Origin: Hysterangium stoloniferum | Taxonomy: Eukaryota; Basidiomycota; Agaricomycetes; Hysterangiales; Hysterangiaceae | DNA: 64,000 nt | Direction: 5' to 3' | Assembly (NCBI GenBank): GCA_015178975.1 | Contig: WHVD01000005.1 | Location: forward strand, 1 to 64,000 | Shown: positions 21,449 to 31,076 of the stretch, one piece after another | How the letters are laid out: each line of letters starts with the position of its first letter | How positions within the stretch are numbered: the first letter of the stretch is position 1 | The notes under the pieces: generated by a model | The model's database searches: none | Seen by the model: only the letters and a program-made list of their open reading frames with translations | Told to the model about the DNA's origin: nothing | Position numbers and translations under genes: made by a program

Positions 21449-22199
21449 CTTCTGAAATTGTGTGTATACCCCTTTCTGTGATTCCATTTTGCTAAGGCAT
21501 ATAAGGAACTGATGTAAACAATGATACTCCCTTGGATGATAAATATCTCTTGATCTCCAAATTGATGAATTTGGTCCCATTGTCTGCCATTACACCTTGG
21601 ACTTTCACATCAAACTGCATCTCGAGTTTCTGTATGTATTCTCGTATTTTCTGAATAGCCTCCGATTTGCTTGCTAACATTTCAATCCATACAGCATGTG
21701 AGTAATTGTCAATGATTTGCCAGATTTCGGATGGGGGCTGTGTGTAGATGGCCCAATCACTGATGCCATAACATCAAGTTGCATGGCAATTTTATGGAAT
21801 ACGCTAAAGGTATATTGTCCAAATTTTCTTGTAATTTGCCTTCTGATAAATTTGTATATCCACATATTGATGATGAGGCTGGAATTGTCCTGAATTGGAA
21901 TGGGTACACATTCCCTCTCTTGACAGCTTCACCTAAGGTTCATCCATTCGTGTTGATAATTCTTGAACCATTTATGTTCAGATCAACTTGATAGCCATCC
22001 TTAAAGAGCTGCACAGGATTCAGCAATCACACCTTGGCTTCGGGTGTCCATTCAATATTTGGAATTTCACCTATGAATTCTGGTCCAAAACTCGACATGT
22101 TCAATTTCAACATTCCAACACCCTTGGCATAAATGTAACCACCATTGACTGTTTGAATTTTCTTTGGCACATTATATGCCATAAAATTGTGTAAGTCCT
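21449..22199 (-). pseudogene. Second copia relic: integrase N-terminal part and pre-integrase
   Basis: Minus-strand reading gives NLSEGKLQENLDNIP and WHQ-LGHL (zinc-finger region), MLASKSEAIQKIREYIQKLEMQFDVKVQGVMADNGTKF (second Asp region) and NGITERG at the solo-LTR junction. It is broken by stops and by a gap where the first catalytic Asp region should be. Upstream (towards 22199) the protein-like signal fades into protease/spacer sequence. Confidence 0.8.
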
Positions 22200-22743
22200 T
22201 GTTAAGTACCGTGTTGGGAACTTATTCCGGAACTATCAGAAAGTCACCGGGAAGTCGGGAACTATCGGATAGGGTCAGGACGTCAGCTTCAGCTTATGTG
22301 CTGCACCTCTACGCAAACGCTCAAAGTCCTTTATTTCAGTAGTGAGACTTATGATGGAAGATATGGATATTCAGAGTTCCGAAGAGTTCCGAATATCGAG
22401 TGTACAGAAAGATGGGAGAAGGAATAAGAAACTAAGTCAATATCAGATCTAAGGTAAAGTACAAATTCGTGGAAACTAATATAAGTCTTCTCGTTATTGT
22501 ACTACAAACTGAGACCATAATAAGACGGAAATGGAAGTATTCTTAAAACAGAAATACAATAAGACATATCAGGGAGACAATATTCCGAAACAGGAATATA
22601 ATAAACAAACGAGTGAATACTTGTCAATGGAAAAATTACCAAATGTGGAACAAGGGGAGAATGCAGAAGATACGGTAACTATGATGTTCTGTAGTCGGAG
22701 ATCGGAAGTCAGATATTGAAACATCCAGGAACGGGTCATAACA
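22200..22743 (+). mobile_element. Solo LTR, family C, with target duplication GTCCT
   Basis: Begins TGTTAAGTACCGTGTTGGGA, ends GGGTCATAACA and is flanked by perfect GTCCT copies (22195-22199 and 22744-22748). It contains the conserved hairpin motif at 22268-22304. A second member begins in reverse at 63425. The 62-codon ORF inside is a chance ORF. Confidence 0.93.
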
Positions 22744-23267
22744 GTCCTGGATATTTGGCACATGATGTCCTGATGATGTGGAATCCAGGAAATATTTATG
22801 TTGAGTTGTATCTTTACCCATGAAAAATATGGAATCCACTGCTGTAAACATCCCTTGGCTTGAGACTGAGGTTGATGAGTTATCAGGTGCATTTGCCAGC
22901 CCTTTATCCTGCTTTGATTGTCCTCCTGATTGCTGAAGATTCTTCTTTTTCCTTTTCAGACAATTTTGTGCCCAATGGGACAAATCTTCACACTCATAGC
23001 ATCCTTGCAAACTTCTATTATTTGGCCTGCCTTGTCCCAGGTTCCCACATCCACACTGGAATTGTCCCTGGGACCTGTGTGTATCACTTTGAGCATGAAA
23101 TGCAGAACTGTCTGCAAACCTGGGATGTATTTCTTTTTGTATCTCAATCTGTCGAAGCTTGTTGACAATTTCTTCAACAGTATCCTTCTCAGAGTCAATC
23201 ATTGTCAACATGATATCAAAGTCTTCTGGGAGTGTGCTCATGAAAAGGCTAAGGTAATTGGGGTCTG
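22744..23267 (-). pseudogene. Second copia relic: gag zinc knuckle and protease start
   Basis: The frame 22636-23286 reads, on the minus strand, gag (YLSLFMSTLPEDFDIMLTMIDSEKDTVEEIVNKLRQIE), a CCHC-like knuckle (CYECEDLSHWAQNC) and a degraded aspartic-protease box (KYFLDSTSSGHHV, where DSGAS.H is expected). The reading is cut on its upstream side at 23267 by an LTR fragment, and after the protease by the solo LTR at 22200-22743. Confidence 0.85.
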
Positions 23268-23490
23268 TGTTACGACCGTGTCGCAACCCTATCGGTCCCC
23301 GAGGTTATCGCCACTTATTGATGATTCGAGTTACTGTTCAAGTCACCACATCGGAAACCATTGGCCCCTGAAGCTGACATATGCTTTCGCGATGATCAAA
23401 GTCTGTTTACGCCCACGTCAAGATATACTCATACCATCTGGTTAAACTTTGATATGTCCCTTTTTATTATGATGATCCATTTCACCCTAT
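23268..23490 (-). mobile_element. Fragment of LTR family A
   Basis: Read on plus it starts TGTTACGACCGTGTCGCAACC, matching the reverse complement of the right end of the solo LTR at 46000-46780 (ggttgcgacatgg..cataaca). The similarity fades by about 23400, so it is a truncated end. It marks the boundary between the copia relic and the GH89 gene piece. Confidence 0.6.
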
Positions 23491-23536
23491 GCTTCACACA
23501 CATATTTCTATTTTCTTGATGTCACATTTTATCACA

Positions 23537-24442
23537 GGCAGCGCACATCGTCGTACTTTGGGAGACCTTGGGTTTGGTGTGCCTTGCATGACTACGGAGG
23601 AAACCAAGGATTTGAAGGTTACTTGAAGAATGTGACGGTCGCGCCGATAGAGGCCCTCAACTCTCCGAATAGTTCGATGAGCGGCTTTGGTCTTACCATG
23701 GAGGGGCAGGAAGGAAATGAAATCATCTACGACATCTTTCTCGACCAAGCTTGGTCTTCTTCACCACTTAACATCTCCAGTTATGTATCGTCTTGGGTCG
23801 GCTGCCGTTATCATATTTCAAAACTACCAGTTACCGTCCAACGAGCCTGGTCCATCCTATCCAATACGGTGTACAATAACACAGACCCTAACACCCAGGC
23901 AACCGTCAAGAGTATTTTGGAGCTTGCTCCGGCGTTAACTGGACTTACCAACCGTACTGGCCATCATCCCACACCAATATTCTACGATACCAATAGCAGT
24001 ATTGTTGCTCCCTTGAAACTTATGGTCGAAGCGAGCAAACAACACCCAGCGTTGAAAAGGATTCCGGAGTTCTCATATGACGTCGTTGAGCTCGGGCGAC
24101 AATTGTTGGCCAATCGTTTTCTCGAGGCATATCAAAACCTTGTTGCTGTTTATCAAGCGAATGGCTCCACCCCCGATGCAGTCTCGGCAGCTAGCCAACC
24201 TCTCCCCACCATTCTTTGCGATCTCGACACCCTTCTTTGGACGAATGATAATTTCCTCCTAAGCAACTGGATCAAAGCCGCACGTGGTTGGGGCGCAAGC
24301 AGCAATGACGCCCAGTATGCCGATTACTTAGAATACAACGCTCGTAATCAAATCACACTTTGGGGACCTGACGGGGAGATCAACGCATCAGTAAAATGGT
24401 ATTGGGCGCTAAATGGCTTGAGAGCCGTCAGGAACACTTACT
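23537..24442 (+). pseudogene. Alpha-N-acetylglucosaminidase (GH89) main exon, 5'-truncated and interrupted
   Basis: GH89 enzymes (NAGLU family) release terminal alpha-N-acetylglucosamine; fungal members are mostly secreted or vacuolar. After a 3' splice site (tttatcacag) at 23536 the frame reads RTSSYFGRPWVWCALHDYGG, then GLTMEGQEGNEIIYD (the conserved stretch around a catalytic Glu), SWVGCRYH, LELGRQLLANRF-type and LCDLDTLL...F-L..WI helices, and LWGPDGEIN. It stops artificially at RNTY-stop where an insertion begins. The N-terminal exons are absent: an LTR fragment lies directly upstream. The C-terminus continues at 27161-27382. Confidence 0.88.
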
Positions 24443-24454
24443 AGTCTAGACCTC

Positions 24455-24600
24455 CACCAAGAGAGTCCGGGCACTTCCAGCACTCTCCAGAAGTGGTAAA
24501 TGTGCATCCAGGCAGCTCCAGCACTCTCCAGAAGTGGTAAATGTGCATCTGGGCAGCTCCAGCATATTCCATGAGTGGCACTTATGTCCCAACTCGTCCT
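24455..24600 (+). repeat. About 51-bp minisatellite, 2.6 copies
   Basis: The block 'ctccagcactctccagaagtggtaaatgtgcatc' type unit occurs twice almost perfectly (24477-24500 region and 24520-24550 region) and a third time degenerate. It sits at the left end of the GH89 insertion. Confidence 0.8.
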
Positions 24601-25019
24601 CCTGCACATGCAGAAGTGACACATGGGTGCACCTGTATGCACCCATATCTAGTTAGGTGCAGAACACTAGCGCTGCTCACCTTATAGTTAGATAGGATAG
24701 CCATTGTCTCCCTCTCCCAGAAATAATTCTGTTTTATAATTCTGTCTTGAATAAAAAATTTTATTTTCCCTCGCATATTCCGCTGCCCCCACAACACATC
24801 CACAAACACCCTGTACTTTCGGCACACTCCAGCACTTGGAGCTTAACTGCAAACACATTCAAACTCCGATTGAAAATTTTTTTTTGCACTTTTCTCAATT
24901 CACGCATCCTTTACATTTTATTTTGTCATTGTTTTTGTGACTTTCTTCTGATCACCAAATGAATCAAGCTAGTGTTAGCCCAAGTATGTTCAATTTTCTT
25001 TGTCTTTCTTTATATTTAA

Positions 25020-25240
25020 TGCCGTTCAGGGGTCTATCACCATCTCCACTGCCACCTCTCCTATCTCTGCCTCTTCCCCGGTTTCTGCCTCCATCTCTGC
25101 CTTGACCTCCACTTCTGCCTTGGCCTCCACTTCAGGCTCAGCCTCCTCGTCCACTACCATATCTCATGAGTCAAGTCTCAGTGTTAGTGCTGGGACCAGC
25201 CTTATTGCCAATCCTTCCAAAGGTGTCAGGGCAGACCAAT
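25020..25240 (+). other. Ser/Thr/Ala-rich coding-like stretch
   Basis: It reads ISTATSPISASSPVSASISALTS... for about 70 codons in the same frame as part of the permease pseudogene. Low-complexity Ser-rich sequence of this kind is common in fungal proteins; it is not part of PHO84 proteins, so it may be another captured exon. Confidence 0.35.
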
Positions 25241-25289
25241 CGTGCGTACACTCCAAACCACAAAAGGTTTTTCAACCACACAAAATGAT

Positions 25290-26460
25290 ACATACACTTA
25301 TTCCAAGTTGTACCAGTTGCCAACTGGTACAACTTGCCTCACTCAACGTCAGGATCTCACTATCAAGGTGGCATCACCTGTTGGAACTCTTATTGGACAA
25401 CTCCTCTTTGGTTGGTTTGCGGACATCGTCGGTCGCAAATGCATGTGTATGTCAAAAATCAAATTTTGAAATTTCAATAACCATCTTTTTTTTTTCTTGC
25501 ACAGATGGGGTTGAACTCTGTATCATCGTTGTCACTACTTTCTTTCAGGCAATTGCTGGTCACAGGCACACAGTTAGCAGCATCAGTGCTCTTGTAATTT
25601 GCCATTTCTTAATGGGTATTGGAATTGGCAGTGACCACCCCTTAGTGCATTTATCACCTAGTAAGTATTTCTGTTTACTACCCTTCACACACTATTATTT
25701 ACGCCACCTCCCATCTATAGCAAATTTGCTGCAACGAGGATGCAAATTTGCTGCAATGAGGACACGTGGGCGTCTCATGACCGGAGTGTTCTCCTTGCAA
25801 GCCTGGGGCCAATTTACTGCCATAGTTGTTTCCACCATCATCATCATTGCCTTCAAAAAGAACGACAACCCTTCCGACCCCACCCATGTCGACTTCATCT
25901 GGTGTCTCATCATTGGTCTTGGATGCATCCCTGGTGCTATTGCCCTTTACTCCCATCTGATGATTCCCGAGACTCCTCGCTTTACTATGGATATTGAGAG
26001 AAATGTGCAACAAGCTGCTCAAGATATCAAGACATTTTTGACTGCTGGAACATTCACTATTAATCTCGACACAATCGTTCATCGTGCAGCCCTACCCCAG
26101 GCTCTTTAAGGTGTGAATTCCTAAAATAGTGAGAACAGTTGTTTCATTAGTATTGCATACACTGACAACCTCTGCCTTAGTTTCGAAACATGGGATAATG
26201 CCAAAATCCTTGTTGGTGCTGCATATTCATGGTTTGCCCTCGATGTACGCTATTTTATTGTTTTGGGCTTGCCATTCCAAACTCATCGCTTTTATTAGAT
26301 CACTTTCTACAGTCTTCACCTCAACAACAGTCAATTGTCCTTACAACCGTCGCCCCTCAGCAGGACGGCAGTGCCATCTACCAGAACTTGTTCAATATCT
26401 CCGTTGGTCACATTATGTACATTTAGAAGTCATTTGCCATCTTGTACCGACAACCTGTTC
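25290..26460 (+). pseudogene. Inorganic phosphate permease (PHO84-type MFS) pseudogene
   Basis: High-affinity phosphate:H+ symporters of the MFS have twelve membrane helices. Pieces here, in order: SPVGTLIGQLLFGWFADIVGRK (MFS motif A, 25375-25445), DGVELCIIVVTTFFQAIAGH and ISALVICHFLMGIGIG (25505-25635), FAAMRTRGRLMTGVFSLQAWGQFTAIVVSTIIIIAFKK and VDFIWCLIIGLGCIPGAIALYSHLMIPETPRFTMDIERNV (25745-26010), then AKILVGAAYSWFALDV and QQSIVLTTVAPQQDGSAIYQNLFNISVGHIMY in shifting frames (26200-26426). The C-terminal half of the transporter is missing and several frames are needed, so it is dead. Partial introns (gtatgtgtatg...cag) persist, indicating DNA-level capture rather than retrocopying. Confidence 0.85.
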
Positions 26461-26695
26461 CGGCTCAGGTCATTGCCCTCGCAACTATTGTGGTATGTTC
26501 TAATTTATTTATTGTACTCAGCTATTTTTTGGAGGACCTAACATTTGTTTCAGATCCATAATGCCGTCACACAGTGGAGGGAGACAGGTGAACTGAAAAA
26601 CATGTCATTGGAAGACAAAAATGGCTATTGCGCCAAATACCGCAAGATCCTTGAACACCTCGACATTGTTCAGAGAGTGATGACGACAGCATAAT
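26440..26695 (+). pseudogene. Fragment of an unidentified basidiomycete-type gene (possibly DUF6532-like)
   Basis: VPAQVIALATIV, an intron-like gap (gtatgttc...tttcag, 26494-26553), then IHNAVTQWRETGELKNMSLEDKNGYCAKYRKILEHLDIVQRV. The pattern 'AIHxALxxWxxGxxKxxxF....Y...Y..h...L' reminds me of DUF6532 proteins, abundant in Agaricomycetes, but the match is from memory and weak. Confidence 0.3.
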
Positions 26696-27165
26696 TCTGG
26701 CCGATGACTTGGATGCTTAGTATGTCAATATCTAGGTTGCAAATCGGTGAAATTGTACTAGTGATAGTTCATTACTGCCGGCAGCATCTAGAATTACTTA
26801 AAATCAACCTTTCTAAAAAGTTAAATGATATTAGTTTTCAAAGCCATTTGACTAGGACGGTGGGGCAATTAAAAGAAAAATTTATTAATATATAAGCAAT
26901 ATACAAGACATGTGGTTGATGCTGGAAGTCTGTGGATGGCACGGGAGGATGTGGATGACACAGGAGGCAGTATGATCCAGCGTCATCCGGCTTAATCCAA
27001 GACATCCGAGGCATTCCGACGTGATCCCAGACACTCCACGACGCTGCCAGAATGGGCGACCTCCTCCCACGCCTCCAGCGCTCATGGAGCGTCCAAGACC
27101 ATCCAGGGGCCAATACCATGTTACTGATGCGATGATGCATCAAAGCAATGGGCTGGTATTGTGGG

Positions 27166-27382
27166 AACGTACTACCTCCCTAGGTGGATAATGTTTACAA
27201 CATATTTGAAGAATACAACGCAGACGGCACAGTCATTCGATTCGCAAGTGATCAACGCGCAGTTGCTGGCATTTGGAAAACAGTGGGATAGTCAAATATG
27301 GGGGCAACGCAATGGTGAGACTTGGGTGGCGCGTGGAGATACTTGGAAGACAGTTGAGAAGGTATTGGCGGATTATGCATAA
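27166..27382 (+). pseudogene. GH89 C-terminal exon, separated by insertion
   Basis: Reads TYYLPRWIMFTTYLKNTTQTAQSFDSQVINAQLLAFGKQWDSQIWG and ends GDTWKTVEKVLADYA-stop, the canonical fungal GH89 C-terminus. With 23537-24442 it makes up roughly the C-terminal half of the enzyme. Confidence 0.88.
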
Positions 27383-27640
27383 ATTAAATTATTGAAAGAG
27401 TACACTATTCAATATTTTATCGTTGATATAGCTTACTGGGCAAATAACACGTCAAACGGAATCCTACCCATACAAATCTTCACGGTCTAGAGCTCCAGCA
27501 ATAATTTCTTTTGGTCACTAACTCCTGCATAAATAATCTATGTACGATAGACCAAGTAGAGCAGTAGCTCGTTGACAGATGTATGTCTCGGTGTGCTGGA
27601 GTTTGCGTTGATGTGGCGTTGGGGGTGGGGGGTGGGGGTG
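27383..27640. other. No gene recognised; region downstream of a minus-strand promoter copy
   Basis: The 3' flank of the GH89 exon (AATATTTTATCG) merges into sequence that would be transcribed from the minus-strand promoter copy at 27641-27695. A 71-codon minus-strand ORF (27480-27695) spans the promoter itself and is probably not real. Confidence 0.35.
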
Positions 27641-27695
27641 GAGAGAGTGGTCGAACAAGGCAGGGCTTTATACCTAGGAGGTTGAGTTGTCGCAC
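27641..27695 (-). promoter_or_regulatory. TATA-type core promoter copy 2
   Basis: On the minus strand TATAAAG lies at 27672-27666, followed by CCCTGCCTTGTTCGACCA and CTCTCTCC. The block aligns over about 55 bp with the promoter at 29479-29537 at roughly 75-80% identity, TATA box and downstream 'accactctct' included, while the flanks differ. Such conservation of a core promoter suggests two paralogous transcription units on this strand. Confidence 0.5.
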
Positions 27696-27796
27696 CTCTC
27701 CAACCGAATACAGGCGTGTGCCCTCAGTTCCACTTCATTCCCAGACTGTATTCATTGATGGATTTAATTATAGTGATTAGCCTCCATCGATCCATG

Positions 27797-27856
27797 CCCG
27801 CGGATTTTGGGTACTATTGTTATTGGAGGTAAAGAATAGTACGCAAAATCCGCGGG
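27797..27856. repeat. 22-bp hairpin with 16-nt loop
   Basis: CCCGCGGATTTTG.GTACTATT (27797-27818) pairs with its reverse complement (27835-27856) with one mismatch. The GC-rich end gives a very stable stem. It lies between the two promoter copies; function unknown (terminator, small RNA precursor or miniature element remnant). Confidence 0.85.
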
Positions 27857-28331
27857 AATAAATACCAGCATTTAAATATTCAGGCTATATACATAGTTAA
27901 TATCCCATATTTTCGATAGATATAAACTAGCAGAAAACGTCTTGTGCGTGGCCTATGATTTATTCCAAGTCCCTCCCACAACATTGACGCCAAGGACTAT
28001 TAGATCGAACAATGCCTTTGTTCGGTTTCTCTGGATGAGACGTGACACGCATTCAGCAGCCTAGAGCCCACAAGGCCAAATATCTCTTGTCTCTTTGTTC
28101 CCCCTTTTTTCTCCTTCCCTATTGTTCCACATTTACCATGTATATAGTTCCGTCCCTTCATCTCATGTCTTCTTCATTTTGCATAGTTCTCACAGCACCA
28201 CTCGATAGGTAGTTGCATCCGTCGGTTGAACACGGCCCGGGTCTTTCCGACTTTGCGAGAGAGCGGTGGCGACGTAAAAATATATCGTTGCTTGCTCATT
28301 TATAATACTAGGACAAAAGTGGCTAGGGGAT
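27857..28331. other. No protein gene; 3' flank of the hammerhead unit
   Basis: No ORF or similarity. On the minus strand the sequence follows the ribozyme (ctagccacttttgtcc, then a TATAAATGAG). No tRNA could be folded by eye. Confidence 0.4.
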
Positions 28332-28385
28332 ACGGTTTCGAGCCGACGAAAGCTCTCATCAGGGGGATAGCGCTACCCCGACCGC
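28332..28385 (-). ncRNA. Type III hammerhead ribozyme
   Basis: All conserved hammerhead parts are present in order on the minus strand. Stem III strand CGG at 28384-28382, then the cleavage triplet GTC (28382-28380; cut after C at 28380). Stem I GGGG (28379-28376) pairs with CCCC (28366-28363), enclosing a self-complementary TAGCGCTA-like loop. Core CTGATGA follows at 28362-28356, stem II GAGC/GCTC (28355-28352 with 28343-28340, 8-nt loop), core GAAA at 28339-28336 and stem III return CCG at 28335-28333. Stem III is only 3-4 bp, as in retrozyme-type hammerheads that act as dimers or while co-transcribed. It abuts the last intron module of the array, so it would cut the 3' end of that transcript. 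Confidence 0.8.
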
Positions 28386-28390
28386 TCTCC

Positions 28391-29340
28391 TAAACTACAA
28401 ACAATACCGTCAGTGAACGCATAAAAAATCTAAGTGATTCTTACCAGACAGCGAAAAGGAAAGTAAGTAAACTACAAACAATACCGTCAGTGAACGCATA
28501 AAAAATCTGAGTGATTCTTACCAGACAGCGACCACGGAAGCAGCTCAGCCAAGAGAAATTAAGTGAAGGACTAAATATTGGGCTTGAACTAATTGACCTT
28601 GATATAACGCTTGACGACCTTGAAGGGCTTGATATAAGACTTGATGACGTTGAGGGACTTGATATAACGCTTGATGAACCAGAGAGTTAAGTAGCGAAAG
28701 CAAAGTAAGTAAACTACAAACAATACCGTCAGTGAACGCATAAAGAATTTAAGTGATTCTTACCAGACAGCGACCACGGAAGCAACTCAGCCAAGAGAAA
28801 GTAAGTAAACTACAAACAATACCGTCAGTGAACGCATAACAAATATAAGTGATTCTTACCAGACAGCGACCACGGAAGCAACTCAGCCAAGAGAAATTAA
28901 GTGAAGAACTAAATATTGGGCTTGAACTGATTGACCTTGATATAACGCTTGACGACCTTGAAGGGCTTGATATAAGACTTGATGACGTTGAGGGACTTGA
29001 TATAACGCTTGATGAACCAGAGAGTTAAGTAGCGAAAGCAAAGTAAGTACTACAATACCGTCAGTGAACGCATAAAAAAGTCAAGTGATTCTTACCACAC
29101 AGCGACCACGGAAGCAACTCAGCCAAGAGAAAGTAAGTAAACTACAAACAATACCGTCAGTGAACGCATAACAAATATAAGTGATTCTTACCAGACAGCG
29201 ACCACGGAAGCAACCCAGCCAAGAGAAAGTAAGTAAACTACAAACAATACCGTCAGTGAACGCATAAAAGATTTAAGTGATTCTTACCAGACAGCAACCA
29301 CGGAAGCAACTCAGCCAAGAGAAAGTAAGTGAAGGACTAA
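28391..29340 (-). ncRNA. Tandem exon-intron array (seven repeated introns), probable non-coding spliced transcript
   Basis: Read on minus, seven copies of an intron of 50 nt (one of 46) lie at 29287-29238, 29191-29142, 29095-29050, 28859-28810, 28763-28714, 28521-28472 and 28444-28395. Each starts GTAAGAATCACT, has the branch-site block TTCACTGACGG and ends TTGTAG, ideal basidiomycete signals. Exons between them are 46 nt (three times), about 190 nt (twice) and 27 nt; the 190-nt exons contain 'caacgtcatcaagtctta' blocks. A 46-nt exon is not a multiple of three and spliced frames hit stops, so coding is unlikely. The last intron ends 10 nt before the hammerhead cleavage site. A TATA promoter lies upstream at 29479-29537. 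Confidence 0.7.
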
Positions 29341-29478
29341 ATATTGGGCTTGAACTGATTGACCATGATATAACGCTTGACGACCTTGAAGGGCTTGATA
29401 TAAGACTTGATGACGTTGAGGGAGTTGTGATGTGGGGTTTGGGGGGAGAGAGGGGAGAGGGGGGAGGGCGGCCGTCGG
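29341..29478 (-). other. Probable first exon / leader of the array transcript
   Basis: Between the promoter and the first intron, the minus strand has a pyrimidine-rich leader (ctctcccctctctcccccc) and then the exon block also found in the 190-nt exons (caacgtcatcaag...gttcaagcccaatattt). An ORF of 75 codons (29337-29564) begins upstream of the TATA box and so cannot be translated from this start. Confidence 0.5.
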
Positions 29479-29537
29479 TCTGAAGAGAGTGGTGGAACCA
29501 GGCAGGGATTTATACGCAGGAGATTGGGTTGCCGCAC
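29479..29537 (-). promoter_or_regulatory. TATA-type core promoter copy 1
   Basis: Minus strand: TATAAAT at 29514-29508, preceded by GTGCGGCAACCCAATCTCCT and followed by CCCTGCCTGGTTCCACCA and an initiator-like CTCTTCAG at about 29490-29482, 25-30 nt below the TATA box. The whole block recurs at 27641-27695. Confidence 0.55.
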
Positions 29538-30095
29538 TAATATTCGCACTCCGACCGCAAACACACGAAACCCGCCGGTGAAATAATTAACTGACCTATA
29601 TTAAGAACAACCCAAATTAGGGGAATGCAGGGTTTTGAAATGAAGTCGGAGTTGAAACGCACGTGGTTTAGGCTGAGAGCCAAGAAACCCATCCTACAGC
29701 CACGCCGGCAAAAGCTGCATACCACACAGTCCCCTCTTCCTTAAAGTGGATATACATATCCTTGTTAGTTCTCCTGAAAGGTCCTTTGTTACCTTGTCCG
29801 ATAATACGGCCGACAGGCCAAGATAGCCCAATAGAAGGATGCTTCCGGGGGACCGGTCCTAACACGGTCATTTTGATGTTCGCCGGGCGGCCGGCGCCCC
29901 TCGCTGAACTCTAACTCAATCTCGATTTAATAAAGAGTAGCGATTGCATTCCGCCCTTATATTTCTAAATAGATTCCTGAATCTAATGTGGTTATGCATC
30001 AAACGGAACAAAGTGCCAGTCGATGTGAATTTGAAAAGCGAAATAGATACATGACCGGCGGCAAAAACCGCTAATAGATACAAAGAATTTTGCTG
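29538..30095. other. No gene recognised
   Basis: Moderately GC-rich intergenic sequence between the array promoter and the end of VPS15. ORFs on both strands are short and motif-free. Confidence 0.4.
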
Positions 30096-30976
30096 TCACG
30101 GGGCTTCCTGTACGCGCCATACCTTCACAACACCTGATCACCGCTGACGATACCGCCGCGGAAGGGTGAATCAATACACCCAAGGGCTGTTATACAGTCT
30201 TGGTGAGCCTCCAGCAGATGCTGCATGAGTAATAGTCTCGGAACCGATGGTGTCATTAGTCGCGCAAGAAGAAGTGGAGCGTGATCGTTAATACATACGG
30301 CAAATGAACCAAGGCCTTCCAAATAGATTTTCCTGAATGATGCCTTATCGCCATCGCTATCTTCCGAGCCTGTCACGATGAAACCGCTTCCCCTTGTTTT
30401 TAATACATGCATTCAATACCCGCATCAAATCGGGTGGAACCTGCAAGGCCTGAAAAATCCACACCCCCAACCATTGCTCATTCACCAGGCTGTGTCCACA
30501 CAGACGTCTATCGCGACGAATCCGTCTCACTAGCAGACGGAGTCGCACCGTCGGGGGATGAGAGCGCAGTGCGGGAGCGCACAAGGACCGCAATAGCAGC
30601 CGCGGGAATCTCCGGGGATGACCGAAGGAGCAGCCCCGATCTGCACTGTGTCAGGGGAAGATTCCCGAGTTTCATATGTCGAAGCTTGTCCCCATGACTC
30701 AATACCATTCCCTCCGATTGAGGGGAAGGTCGGACCCCGGGAGCAACCATTACCCACCGGCCACGGCCTTTCGTTGGGTGAATCATGCATTTATGTATTC
30801 TAAGGGGTTTGCCAGGCGACGCGACGCGAGTCTTCCAGCTCTTAATAAGCAAGCCAAAACGTAGATCTCACGTTGTGAGAATTCCGGTGATGGATGCAAC
30901 CACAATCCATGCTTCCGCTTATCAACGCAGAGGCCGTGATGCCGAAGATTCTCCATGGTCTGTAATATTCGCATAG
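30096..30976 (-). pseudogene. vps15: VPS15 C-terminal WD40 part, frameshifted
   Basis: VPS15 is the regulatory pseudokinase/scaffold subunit of the class III PI3-kinase (VPS34) complex in autophagy and endosomal sorting. This end encodes GKPLRIHKCMIHPTKGRGRWVMVA (30780-30850), MHVLKTRGSGFIVTGSEDSDG (30410-30350) and LLEAHQDCITALGCIDSPFRGGIVSGDQ (30215-30135). A one-base loss after GDQ shifts the frame; the alternative frame continues GVVKVWRVQEAP and stops at 30096, the normal end of the protein. Other shifts occur between the pieces. Confidence 0.85.
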
Positions 30977-31076
30977 TGCGAAGGTTGAGGACGACAATAG
31001 TAGCATGTGTAGTAGCATATATGATGTTGGAGGTAGTTTCTAAACCACACGAGCTAGAAAGAGGTAGATGACTTGA

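Larger units (their letters stand above)
24443..27165. mobile_element. Insertion splitting the GH89 gene (TACTA at both junctions)
   Basis: The GH89 frame is left at ...AACACTTACTA and resumed at ...GGAACGTACTACCTCCC; TACTA is present at both ends, consistent with a 5-bp target duplication, and excision of the intervening 2.7 kb restores NTYYLPRW. No terminal inverted repeats or TG..CA ends are evident, so the class is unknown. Two stretches ending in AATAAA-like runs (about 24750-24765 and, on minus, 26880) look like LTR or polyadenylation signals. Cargo includes a permease pseudogene. Confidence 0.65.

Noticed and set aside
25695..26082. Minus-strand ORFs of 77 and 127 codons
   Set aside because: Antisense to the phosphate-permease pseudogene exon.
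28200..28331. tRNA-like segment downstream of the hammerhead (gttcaaccgacgg)
   Set aside because: No acceptor stem or cloverleaf could be built; the A box is lacking.
30407..30803. Plus-strand ORFs of 60-96 codons across 30.4-30.9 kb
   Set aside because: The minus strand here encodes VPS15 WD40 sequence; these are shadows.
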